A stretch of 14,554 bases of DNA from Acetofilamentum sp. (GCA_020720705.1 DYOJ01000028.1:1-14554), one strand, 5' to 3'; positions 1 to 6,786 are shown, counted from the stretch's first letter. Translations and numbers: made by a program. The notes: generated from the sequence alone by a model not told the origin.

Positions 1-46
1 CAATAAGCGTCCACGCTTTTCTTTTGCCGGCATAACTTCGTAAAGT
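1..46. repeat. Partial copy of a dispersed inverted-repeat element, cut by the window edge
   Basis: This segment is one arm of the element seen complete at 4843-4966, in reverse orientation. Its reverse complement matches 4844-4884 almost base for base: the terminal motif TACTTTACGAAGTTA, then GCCGGCAAAAGAAAAGCGTG, then the GGACGCTT end of the inner near-palindrome. There is one mismatch (T for A) after GAAGTTA. The other arm would lie left of base 1. The outer end is at about base 46. The function is unknown; it is probably a non-autonomous mobile or REP-like palindromic repeat. Confidence 0.75.
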
Positions 47-197
47 AGAAATAGTTTCAATTGAATTTCGATTGAATTTCAACAGAATTTATAAACATTC
101 AGAACGAAATTTCGCAATATCGTATAGAATTTCAACAAGTTATGAGTTTTCTTACAGCGACTACATAATGAATTGAAAATGTGCAAGCACCTGAAAA
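47..197. other. Non-coding AT-rich spacer downstream of the acyl-CoA dehydrogenase
   Basis: No ORF or RNA gene is recognisable here. The stretch holds short direct repeats: ATTGAATTTC occurs at 60-69 and 71-80, and GAATTTCAACA at 74-84 and 127-137. No convincing terminator is seen for the minus-strand gene that ends at 198; a tiny CTGA/TCAG stem lies over its stop codon. Confidence 0.5.
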
Positions 198-1976
198 TCA
201 GAATTGATAACGATTATCTTCAATCAATTTTTCGGCAACACGACGGCGAGCATCTTTAACATTTACAGGGAACATACTCGTAAAACAATGTAACCCTTTG
301 CTTAGCTTATCGCACGTCGAAACATCATCAATGGCAGCAATAGTTTCTTTACCGGCTCTGTTTATGACATTTGCTGCATCAAAAAGCATACTGTTGAGCA
401 TATCTTTGTAAAGTGAAATGTTTGCTTTAACTGTTTCTAACTTCTTGACTCTCAGGTAGAATGATTCAGCTACGTAACATTGAATAATTATATCCGCAAA
501 ATTGAATTGAACTTCTTGTTCTGCCGGAAGTTGTTTTCCGAATTTTTCGGAAGCAGCATCAGCGAGCAATAAAAATGCGGCTTTAAAATTGTCAATTATA
601 ATTTTTACATCGTGCCAATACTCACCGTTAAACATTGGTTTTTCAGGAATTTCTTGTGCAAATTTAGCGATTTCTTTCGCTTTTTCGAAAAGCGGAATTT
701 CTCCTTTTTGTCCTTTTTTGATAAGAGTATCCGATGTAACGTTGCGGTTAATTTCGTTGGTGCCTTCAAAAATTCTGTTTATGCGCGAATCTCTATACCC
801 TCGCTCTATCGGAGTTTCGGAAGAATATCCCATTCCGCCGTGAATTTGAACACCTTCATCCACCACAAAATCAAGCATTTCAGAACCATACACTTTTATT
901 AATGCGGCTTCGATGGCAAATTCGCGTTGCGCTTCCACATTTGCTTGTCCTTTTTCCATACCGGCTGCAATATTGCGTTTTACGGCGGAATCAACATCAG
1001 CACTCATTCGATAAACTGCTGTTTCGTTTGCAAATACTTTAATAACTTGTTGTGCAAGTTTGTATTTTATTGCCGGAAATTGTGAAATCAGCGTTTTAAA
1101 TTGCTTACGCTCGTTGGCATATTGAACAGATTGGTTTATTGCAACTTTGGATGCCCCAATGACATTTGCTCCGAGTTTTATTCGTCCTAAGTTTAATATA
1201 TTCAATGCTATACGGAAACCGTCACCGCGTTTACCGAGCAAGTTTTCGACCGGAACTTCGCAATTTTCAAAAAATATTTGCACCGTAGATGAGCCTTTGA
1301 TACCCATTTTATGCTCTTCGGCTCCAAAGGTGATGCCGGGGAAATTTCGTTCCACAATAAATGCGCTCAAAATTCGGTCTTCGTCAATTTTTGCAAAAAC
1401 AGTCAGCACATCTGCAAAACCGCCGTTTGTTATCCACATTTTTTGACCGTTCAAAACATAATGCGTGCCTGCTTGATTTAAGACTGCTTTTGTTTTTCCG
1501 GAATTTGCATCGGAGCCGGCACCGGGTTCTGTGAGGCAGTATGCACCGAGAATTTCGCCTGTTGCAAGTCCGGGCAGATATTTTTCTTTTTGGGCTGCAT
1601 TGCCGTAATACATAATCGGGAGCGTTCCGATTCCGGTATCTGCGGAGAAAGCAACAGAAAAGGCATAACCTGCGCCAAGCACTTCGGCTACAAGCATGGA
1701 TGTCAGGAAATTTTGCCCGAAACCGCCGTATTCTTCGGGTATTGAGACACCGAGTAAGCCCATTTCGCCTGCTTTTTTCAGAATATTTGGCATTAATCCG
1801 GGTTCATGCTCATCCAAACGGTTCAGATTCGGCATTACTTCGGTATCCAAAAAATCCTGACAGGTTTGAGCAATCATACGTTGCTCTTCATCAAACATTT
1901 CGGGAATAAAAATCTCTTCCGCTTGTGTATCTCGGACGATAAATTCGCCGCCTTTGATAGATTTTTCAATACTCAT
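198..1976 (-). CDS. Acyl-CoA dehydrogenase, long form with C-terminal extension
   Basis: This is an FAD-dependent flavoenzyme expected to oxidise an acyl-CoA to the trans-2-enoyl-CoA in fatty-acid (or branched-chain acyl) beta-oxidation and pass electrons to electron-transfer flavoprotein; it should be cytoplasmic. The N-terminal helical domain spans about residues 25-140. The first family signature AYCLTEPGAGSDA is at 145-157 and the second, beginning QIHGGMGYSSETPIERGYRD, at 377-396. The catalytic base is predicted as Glu404 in IFEGTNEI. At 592 residues it is about 200 longer than MCAD or butyryl-CoA dehydrogenase; the extra helical tail (about 430-592) recalls VLCAD/ACAD9 and is usual in Bacteroidota members. 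There is no signal peptide. ATG at 1976 is the first in-frame start. It stands alone: no etfAB or thiolase gene is visible. Substrate chain length cannot be read from the sequence. Confidence 0.93.
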   Translation of the reverse strand: MSIEKSIKGGEFIVRDTQAEEIFIPEMFDEEQRMIAQTCQDFLDTEVMPNLNRLDEHEPGLMPNILKKAGEMGLLGVSIPEEYGGFGQNFLTSMLVAEVLGAGYAFSVAFSADTGIGTLPIMYYGNAAQKEKYLPGLATGEILGAYCLTEPGAGSDANSGKTKAVLNQAGTHYVLNGQKMWITNGGFADVLTVFAKIDEDRILSAFIVERNFPGITFGAEEHKMGIKGSSTVQIFFENCEVPVENLLGKRGDGFRIALNILNLGRIKLGANVIGASKVAINQSVQYANERKQFKTLISQFPAIKYKLAQQVIKVFANETAVYRMSADVDSAVKRNIAAGMEKGQANVEAQREFAIEAALIKVYGSEMLDFVVDEGVQIHGGMGYSSETPIERGYRDSRINRIFEGTNEINRNVTSDTLIKKGQKGEIPLFEKAKEIAKFAQEIPEKPMFNGEYWHDVKIIIDNFKAAFLLLADAASEKFGKQLPAEQEVQFNFADIIIQCYVAESFYLRVKKLETVKANISLYKDMLNSMLFDAANVINRAGKETIAAIDDVSTCDKLSKGLHCFTSMFPVNVKDARRRVAEKLIEDNRYQF

Positions 1977-1999
1977 AATTCTATTTTAATAAACAACCC

Positions 2000-2026
2000 G
2001 CAAGATACATAAGTTTATCGAAACAA
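2000..2026 (-). promoter_or_regulatory. Possible Bacteroidota-type promoter for the acyl-CoA dehydrogenase
   Basis: On the minus strand TATCTTGC (2000-2007) resembles the -7 consensus TAnnTTTG, and a TTG (2024-2026) lies 16 bases upstream as a candidate -33 element. It sits 24 bases before the start codon. The spacing is slightly short and the match imperfect, so this is tentative. Confidence 0.28.
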
Positions 2027-2078
2027 TTTGCTGTTTTATAGCAGTTTTTTTTTAGCCGAAAAAATATTAACGTAGTAT

Positions 2079-2185
2079 CATGTCAATTTTGAAATGACGC
2101 TACATTGTCCTACGGACGAATGCAGGTCAGTAGAGACTTTCCATCGTCCGTTAGGACATGGAAACGTCAGAAGAGGCTTGACATG
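2079..2185. repeat. Imperfect 107-bp palindromic intergenic element
   Basis: The outer arms CATGTCAA (2079-2086) and TTGACATG (2178-2185) are perfectly complementary. Inner pairs follow in register: TGACG (2095-2099) with CGTCA (2165-2169), and GTCCTACGGACGA (2107-2119) with TCGTCCGTTAGGAC (2144-2157, one extra base). The central loop is about 24 bases. Transcribed from either strand it would fold into one long interrupted hairpin. No protein is supported here; the short minus-strand ORF across it has no recognisable features. It is probably a dispersed palindromic repeat. Confidence 0.65.
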
Positions 2186-2250
2186 ACAGTAGAATGTATT
2201 GTCAAATATTCTATTTTTTAAATTAACGATTGTAAAAATTACGAGTATAG

Positions 2251-2309
2251 TTTGCAGGTCGTAGCGACGTGTGGCACACGTCTCAAACTCAACCGAACAC
2301 GTCTGCAAA
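2251..2309. repeat. Second palindromic intergenic element
   Basis: The outer arms TTTGCAG (2251-2257) and CTGCAAA (2303-2309) are complementary. They enclose the perfect inverted repeat GACGTGTG-G-CACACGTC (2266-2282) and a further ACACGTC at 2297-2303 that could pair alternatively with GACGTGT. This is a compact, self-complementary, relatively GC-rich island in AT-rich DNA, and it abuts the hairpin at 2310-2332. Confidence 0.55.
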
Positions 2310-2332
2310 AGATACGAATACCATTCGTATCT
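2310..2332 (-). terminator. Hairpin, possible terminator for the chemoreceptor-like gene
   Basis: A perfect 10-bp stem, AGATACGAAT (2310-2319) with ATTCGTATCT (2323-2332), has a 3-base loop. Read on the minus strand it ends in a short TTTT run, as an intrinsic terminator for transcripts coming from 2472 would. The T tract is short, the stem is AT-rich, and it lies about 140 bases past the stop codon. It may simply be part of the neighbouring palindromic repeats. Confidence 0.3.
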
Positions 2333-2391
2333 ACGTTTAAAATCGGAACCAATAATAATTGTAACTGATTGGAATTAAGCAATTTGAGTTA

Positions 2392-2454
2392 AAAGTCCAA
2401 AGTCCAAAGTCTAATTTCTAACGTCTAATTTCTAATTTCTAATTTCTAATTTCT
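2392..2454. repeat. Heptanucleotide tandem array, nine units
   Basis: The units in order are AAAGTCC, AAAGTCC, AAAGTCT, AATTTCT, AACGTCT and four copies of AATTTCT, all in a strict 7-base register; the register then blurs into AAAAATCT. The consensus is AAnnTCY. It lies 17 bases beyond the stop codon of the chemoreceptor-like gene. Mixed unit types within one register suggest slippage plus drift rather than a single recent expansion. The rest of the 1977-2471 spacer is accounted for by the two palindromes and the hairpin. Confidence 0.8.
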
Positions 2455-2471
2455 AAAAATCTAACGAAGTA

Positions 2472-3809
2472 TTACTTATTTTCGTTCAATAATTTTTGGA
2501 TTTTAATACTTTGCTCGGAAAGTTCTGCAATACTGATAGCCAATTTTTCAGCAATATGTGCATTTTCTTGCGAAATCGAATTTATTTGCAAAACAGACGA
2601 ATTGATGGCTTCGTTACCGGAACGTTGCTCGGTTGAGGTTTTTAAAATATCGGTGAGCGCTTTATCAATATTCTGAATATCAGATACTAAAGATTTAATG
2701 TATCCTGCCGAACGGTCAGAAATTTTTAACGATGAATTCACAAAAGAAGTAATTTCGGAGGCACCTATTCCGCTTTTTTCGGCTAATTTCTTTATTTCGC
2801 GCGCAACAACCGCAAATCCGCGACCGGCAGTGCCGGCTTTGGTTGCCTCAATAGAGGCGTTTAGCGACAAAAGTCCGGTTTGCCACGCAAAGTCATCTAT
2901 CATCATAATTTTGGTGTGAATATCACGGACGGCACTCAGGGTATCTTGTATTGATTTTTCGCTTAAATTGGCAAAATTTAAGGTATTTGTAACCATTTGG
3001 GATGCTTTCTCGGTATTGTCCGAATTTTGGCTGACCGAGGCTGTCATTTGTTCAATGGTTGCTGAAATTTCTTCCACATTACTCGCCTGTACCGAAGAAC
3101 TTTCACGTAATTTTTCGGCAGATTTTTTTACCGTTTCACTCATTTTCTTGTGGTTATTAATTGTGTCTTTTACATTGATTATCAGCGTATTTAATTTCAG
3201 ATTTTTTGCCGACAATTCTTTGGCTGCGGTCTGTGTTTGGCTGATTGCCTGCATTGTAAATTTTATTGTAAAATATCCGAGTATAGTTATAACTACCAAT
3301 GCCACAGTATGATCTATGTATGCTGCCGTAAGCATATCCTTTTGTTCCGGAAGCTGAACTTGAGCAAATAACAAGACCCTTGTTGTGCTCAAAAGTATCA
3401 AAAACGCATTTATAACCAGTACGATACGCGTTGCAAACAAGAAACTTACCGTTAACAGTGCCAGTACGGAATAAAATTCTTGAGTAAATTTTAACAGTAC
3501 CGGAATATTTTCTTTTAATATGTTCATTGCTATCAAAAAACTTAAAACCATGCCTATTGACATTACATTTCCGGCAATTTTAATCCCCTTGATTTTGAGA
3601 ACACCAAGCTGTAAGCTCAATAAGAAAAAAATTGAAATCAGCGGAATTACCGAAGTCATTGAATTGGGACTCCAAGTTACTATTTCTTTTAAAAACAGAA
3701 TTGTTGTCAAAACAAAGCCGATGAGGCTTAAAATCACTAAAATTTTTGCACGTAAATAATCAAAAAAACTTTGATTTTTGGGTATAAAAAACGTGTAAAC
3801 AGGGTTCAT
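2472..3809 (-). CDS. Six-TM methyl-accepting-chemotaxis-type receptor
   Basis: This is an inner-membrane receptor predicted to signal through a cytoplasmic coiled-coil hairpin. About six hydrophobic segments fill residues 22-186 (near 22-44, 52-70, 78-98, 112-130, 131-150, 167-186) with no sizeable periplasmic sensor, so any ligand must be sensed in the membrane or by short loops. Residues about 190-445 form the MCP signalling domain. The tip (about 304-345) keeps GRGFAVVAREIKKLAEKS but reads QTGLL where QTNLL is usual, Lys324 where an Arg is usual and Thr327 where a Glu is usual. No HAMP domain is evident. No cheA, cheW, cheB or cheR gene is in the window, so its partner and output are unknown. 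The gene follows xerD on the same strand with a 70-base gap and probably has its own promoter. Confidence 0.85.
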   Translation of the reverse strand: MNPVYTFFIPKNQSFFDYLRAKILVILSLIGFVLTTILFLKEIVTWSPNSMTSVIPLISIFFLLSLQLGVLKIKGIKIAGNVMSIGMVLSFLIAMNILKENIPVLLKFTQEFYSVLALLTVSFLFATRIVLVINAFLILLSTTRVLLFAQVQLPEQKDMLTAAYIDHTVALVVITILGYFTIKFTMQAISQTQTAAKELSAKNLKLNTLIINVKDTINNHKKMSETVKKSAEKLRESSSVQASNVEEISATIEQMTASVSQNSDNTEKASQMVTNTLNFANLSEKSIQDTLSAVRDIHTKIMMIDDFAWQTGLLSLNASIEATKAGTAGRGFAVVAREIKKLAEKSGIGASEITSFVNSSLKISDRSAGYIKSLVSDIQNIDKALTDILKTSTEQRSGNEAINSSVLQINSISQENAHIAEKLAISIAELSEQSIKIQKLLNENK

Positions 3810-3851
3810 ATTTTGCGTTTATTGTGCTAATATTGAGAATAATTATGAATA

Positions 3852-3859
3852 CAAAAATA
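3852..3859 (-). promoter_or_regulatory. Candidate -7 promoter element for the receptor gene
   Basis: On the minus strand TATTTTTG matches the Bacteroidota -7 consensus TAnnTTTG exactly. It lies 42 bases upstream of the ATG at 3809, in the spacer after xerD. No TTTG is found at the usual -33 distance, so the call rests on the -7 box and its position. Confidence 0.35.
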
Positions 3860-3879
3860 GTTCCAAACTCGCAGCCGAA

Positions 3880-4824
3880 TTAATTTCGCGGTTTATAATG
3901 TGAGCTTCTCGGATGGTAATCCGTAACGGTTTGACGTAAAAAATCACGATTGATGTGCGTGTAAATTTCTGTTGTCAAAATAGATTCATGACCAAGCATA
4001 TCTTGCACCACGCGCAAATCTGCGCCGCCTTCAATCAGATGTGTCGCAAAAGAATGTCGAAAAGTATGAGGCGAAATCGTTTTTTTTATCCCCGCAACGG
4101 AGGCAAGTTGTTTGACAATCGTAAAAATCATTTCTCTTGAAAGTTTGCTCCCTCGTCTGTTAAGGAACAAAATATGTTCGTGTTTCGGATTGATATTCAA
4201 GTGTCTGCGAAAAGTATCTTTGTATAAAACAATGGCTTCGCGTGCATAGTCGCCAATCGGAACGAGCCTTTGTTTACTGCCCTTGCCGGTTACACGAATA
4301 TATCCTTCTTCAAAAAACAAATCGGACAATTGTAAATTTACCAACTCGGAAACCCGCAAGCCGCATGAATACAAGGTTTCAATGATAGCTTTATTCCGAT
4401 GTCCTTCCGGTTTGCTGAAATCAATAACAGTTTGCATGGTATCAATCTCTTCAATACTAAGCACTTCCGGCAGTGCGCGTCCGATTCGCGGAGCCTCCAA
4501 TAATTCGCTCGGATTGAGCTGAACCAAATTATTTAAGTGTAAATATTTGTAAAATGTCCGAACTGATGATACCAAACGTGCTTGAGAGCGTGCAGTAATT
4601 CCGTCTGTTTTTCCCGACAACCCTTCAAAATGACTTTTTTGGATAAACGATTCTAAGTCGAAAAATGTCAGCTCGGCAGGCTTTCGCTCCGAATAAGTAT
4701 CTGCAAGGTAGCTCAAATCCGACAAATATGAATTTATGGTATTAGGACTGAAACCTCGCTCGAGCTTCAAATAATATCGAAAATCGTTCAATTCTTTTTG
4801 CCAGAAATCCGATACTTTTCGCAT
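3880..4824 (-). CDS. xerD: XerD-type site-specific tyrosine recombinase
   Basis: It is expected to act with or without a XerC partner at the chromosomal dif site to resolve chromosome dimers. The N-terminal SAM-like DNA-binding domain covers about residues 5-98 and the catalytic domain about 115-300. All catalytic residues are visible: Arg157 (CGLRVSEL), Lys181 (TGKGSKQR), His253 and Arg256 (SPHTFRHSFATH), His279 (MLGHES) and the nucleophile Tyr288 (TTEIYTHI). At 314 residues it is slightly longer than the usual ~298, with the extra at the C-terminus. The ATG at 4824 fits the family's N-terminus. No integron cassette, phage or conjugation genes flank it, which favours the housekeeping Xer role over an element-borne integrase. 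However, a palindromic repeat lies only 18 bases upstream of the start. Confidence 0.9.
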   Translation of the reverse strand: MRKVSDFWQKELNDFRYYLKLERGFSPNTINSYLSDLSYLADTYSERKPAELTFFDLESFIQKSHFEGLSGKTDGITARSQARLVSSVRTFYKYLHLNNLVQLNPSELLEAPRIGRALPEVLSIEEIDTMQTVIDFSKPEGHRNKAIIETLYSCGLRVSELVNLQLSDLFFEEGYIRVTGKGSKQRLVPIGDYAREAIVLYKDTFRRHLNINPKHEHILFLNRRGSKLSREMIFTIVKQLASVAGIKKTISPHTFRHSFATHLIEGGADLRVVQDMLGHESILTTEIYTHINRDFLRQTVTDYHPRSSHYKPRN

Positions 4825-4842
4825 AGAAATTACAGTAATTTT

Positions 4843-4966
4843 ACTTTACGAAGTTAAGCCGGCAAAAGAAAAGCGTGGACGCTTTTCGCATTTTCTATTT
4901 GCGTTTAGCGTCCACGCTAAACTATTCTAAGCACAAACTTTGCCGAAATCTTTAACTTCGTAAAGT
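4843..4966. repeat. 124-bp inverted-repeat element (MITE/REP-like), complete copy
   Basis: The ends are complementary: ACTTTACGAAGTTAA (4843-4857) and its partner TTAACTTCGTAAAGT (4952-4966). Inside are GGCAAA / TTTGCCG (4861-4866 and 4939-4945) and two facing copies of the near-palindrome AGCGTGGACGCT (4872-4883 and 4907-4918 in inverse sense). The middle is GCATTTTCTATTTGC. No ORF is present. A partial inverted copy lies at 1-46. The element occupies the place where the xerD promoter or leader would be. The 13-base arm TTAACTTCGTAAA resembles a loxP arm, but the two arms here are about 95 bases apart rather than 8. Confidence 0.75.
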
Positions 4967-5090
4967 CGAAGTAATAAAACATAAATTATCAGAATGTAAA
5001 GCTAAAGACAGATTTGTTAACAAACATGCCGAATAACAAATTCAAATTTAAGATTTTTTTATCAATATACAATAATTTGGAAAATATTTT
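4967..5090. other. AT-rich non-coding spacer upstream of the cobalamin operon
   Basis: No gene is supported. The one distinct signal is a perfect 12-bp palindrome, TTTGTTAACAAA, at 5013-5024. It could be a regulator-binding site, but it is about 65 bases upstream of the candidate -7 box and nothing identifies the regulator. Confidence 0.4.
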
Positions 5091-5098
5091 TAATTTTG
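5091..5098 (+). promoter_or_regulatory. Candidate -7 element of the cobalamin operon promoter
   Basis: TAATTTTG matches TAnnTTTG, the Bacteroidota -7 consensus. It would start transcription near 5104, just before the first conserved base of the riboswitch. A TTTG at 5076-5079 is too close for a classical -33 element, so the upstream half of the promoter is uncertain. Confidence 0.5.
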
Positions 5099-5103
5099 CT
5101 TCG

Positions 5104-5320
5104 TGTAGGTTTCCTCAATTGTGCATGACACCATAGGAATTAATAGGGAATGTCGTGAGAATCGGCAACAGTTCCCGCTGCTGTAAGTCTCATAAATTCG
5201 TCCGTAAGCACCACTGTTTTAGTAAATTAGGAAAAACGGGAAGGTTCGGAAACACGAAGAGATAAGTCAGAAGACCTGCCTGCATATCAAACAGAGGCGT
5301 AACCTGCGGAGAACAGGTGA
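5104..5320 (+). ncRNA. Cobalamin riboswitch (AdoCbl/B12-responsive leader)
   Basis: The conserved blocks of the cobalamin riboswitch appear in order: the 5' GGT (5108-5110), AATAGGGAA (5142-5150), AGAATCGGCAACAG (5158-5171), the B12 box CCCGCTGCTGTAAG (5174-5187) and AAGTCAGAAGACCTGCC (5264-5280). ACC at 5274-5276 can close the core with the 5' GGT. Downstream a hairpin ACCTG-CGGAGAA-CAGGT (5302-5318) presents CGG in its loop. This can pair with CCG in the B12-box loop (5175-5177), as the regulatory L5-L13 kissing loop does in this family. The leader ends 57 bases before the first start codon and no U-tract terminator is seen, so repression is more likely at translation initiation. Corrinoid is expected to switch the two genes downstream off. 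Confidence 0.92.
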
Positions 5321-5375
5321 ATATCGGTGTTTATACAGATATACAGCAGTTTGCGTACTCAAAATATTTCGATTT

Positions 5376-6776
5376 ATGATGATACGCAGATTATTTGTTA
5401 TAATTTTATTTGTATCGGCAGCCTTACCGGCAGCCTCCCAATTTATCTCCGAAATTATTGAATATCAGCCTGCTCCTGGACAATTGATAAACACGTCATT
5501 CGGGATTCCGGATGCGGCAAACTCAATTATCGGAATCACAAACGGTATGGTAAGTCTTGGCGGATTTGGAGGTTACATTGTCTTTAGATTTTCAGAGCCT
5601 GTTGTAAATCAAACTGATAATCCTTACGGAATAGAGTTTACTATTTTCGGAAATCCGATGCCGGCTTGGGCTGAACCGGCCTCCGTTTGGGTAATGCCGG
5701 ATGAAAATAATAACAATTTGCCCGATGAAACTTGGTACGAACTTGCAGGAAGCGATTACTTTTTTTCAACAAGTCGGACAAATGTAGAGCAAATTTACAC
5801 CAATCTTTCGGACAGTGTTCGTTGGGAAAATAATTTTTCCGAATCCGGATATATTCGCCGAAATTCTTTTTACAAACAACCGTATTTTCCTGACAAACAA
5901 TATTTTAACACAATTGATGAAGTTTCATACACACTTACCGGTTCTCAAATTTCAGGAAACATTGAAACGTCCGAAGGCATCGTCAAGTGCTACCCTCGCC
6001 TATTCGGATACGCCGATAATCGGATGCGAACTTCAAATTTGCCGAATGTTCCGGACAACCCTTACACCCCGCAAACAGAAAACTGCGGCGGTGATGCGTT
6101 CGATATTGCTTGGGCAGTGGACAATGACGGAAACTATGTTGATTTAGAATCAATTACATTTATAAAAGTTCAAAATGCAATATCGGGATATTCTGAAAAC
6201 GTAGGCGAAATATCTACAGAAATCACCGGAGCGTGCTTGGTAACACCAAACGCACAACTTCAAGGCGAAACCGATGCGCTTGTACTAAACTTTAATTCAG
6301 ATACAATTTACAACGATTACATTGATTTAGAAATATTTGCATTTGAAAACGGACGCTTGAATCGCAATGTAGAATTTGAAATAGAAAGCAATCTGAATGG
6401 TTTGACAATTGACAGCGAATCCGTTTTGCACGCAAGCCACAGCGGGAAAGCGGATATAACCCTAAAATTGATTGACAATCCGAATGTAAGTGTCAGTTTA
6501 TCAACCTATTTTAAATTTTCAGAACAGGATACAAGTGAAGTTTTCAAAAATTCCGCACCCGTAATTTTACCTAATCCGGTAACTTCCGATGCGCAAATTT
6601 TAAATGTAAAACAAGCAAAAATTGTGATTTACGATAGGTATGGCAAACAGATAGGCAATATTCAGAAATATTCTGATAATCAAACGATTAACCTTTCATT
6701 TTTAGCGAAAGGATTGTATTTTTTAGAAATTGTTTCGGCATCCGAAAAGTATTGTTTAAAACTTGTCAAACTATAA
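5376..6776 (+). CDS. T9SS-secreted surface protein of the cobalamin operon, putative corrinoid-capture partner
   Basis: The protein has a signal peptide (about residues 1-21, ending PAAS-Q) and a C-terminal type IX sorting tail (about 396-466) with the usual pattern: a PNPV start, VIYDRYGKQIG, LAKGLYFLEI and a Lys-rich end, KLVKL. It should therefore be exported by Sec, cross the outer membrane by T9SS and be anchored on or released from the surface. The main domain (about 22-290) resembles Bacteroidota cell-surface proteins often found beside B12 TonB receptors. It has two acidic Asn/Asp-rich loops, PDENNNNLPDETWYEL (108-123) and VDNDGNYVDLESI (248-260), that look like calcium-binding loops. 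Residues about 295-380 form an Ig-like beta segment. A cobalamin riboswitch lies just upstream and btuB 10 bases downstream. The role in corrinoid binding is inferred from context only; it has no visible similarity to the BtuG beta-propeller. Two adjacent ATGs (5376, 5379) are both possible starts. Confidence 0.85.
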   Translation: MMIRRLFVIILFVSAALPAASQFISEIIEYQPAPGQLINTSFGIPDAANSIIGITNGMVSLGGFGGYIVFRFSEPVVNQTDNPYGIEFTIFGNPMPAWAEPASVWVMPDENNNNLPDETWYELAGSDYFFSTSRTNVEQIYTNLSDSVRWENNFSESGYIRRNSFYKQPYFPDKQYFNTIDEVSYTLTGSQISGNIETSEGIVKCYPRLFGYADNRMRTSNLPNVPDNPYTPQTENCGGDAFDIAWAVDNDGNYVDLESITFIKVQNAISGYSENVGEISTEITGACLVTPNAQLQGETDALVLNFNSDTIYNDYIDLEIFAFENGRLNRNVEFEIESNLNGLTIDSESVLHASHSGKADITLKLIDNPNVSVSLSTYFKFSEQDTSEVFKNSAPVILPNPVTSDAQILNVKQAKIVIYDRYGKQIGNIQKYSDNQTINLSFLAKGLYFLEIVSASEKYCLKLVKL

Positions 6777-6786
6777 TCTTTATAAA

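Noticed and set aside
2029..2052. TGCT/AGCA stem followed by nine T on the plus strand, terminator-like
   Set aside because: The stem is only about 4 bp and no plus-strand gene ends there.
2078..2308. Short minus-strand open frame in the intergenic region
   Set aside because: It runs through two palindromic repeats, shows no domain or coding character, and its frame is explained by the repeats.
2392..2454. CRISPR-like array
   Set aside because: Units are 7 bases with no spacers, so it is a simple tandem repeat.
3880..4824. Integrase of a mobile element or integron
   Set aside because: No cassette sites, tRNA attachment site, phage or conjugation genes are present; the protein matches housekeeping XerD in size and motifs. 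The adjacent palindrome alone is not enough.
4843..4966. Intrinsic terminator or dif site
   Set aside because: The paired ends are far apart without a T tract, and the geometry does not match a 28-bp two-arm Xer site.
6763..6786. TTG start for the TonB receptor
   Set aside because: It overlaps the end of the preceding gene and puts a polar segment before the signal peptide; the ATG at 6787 gives a clean signal sequence.
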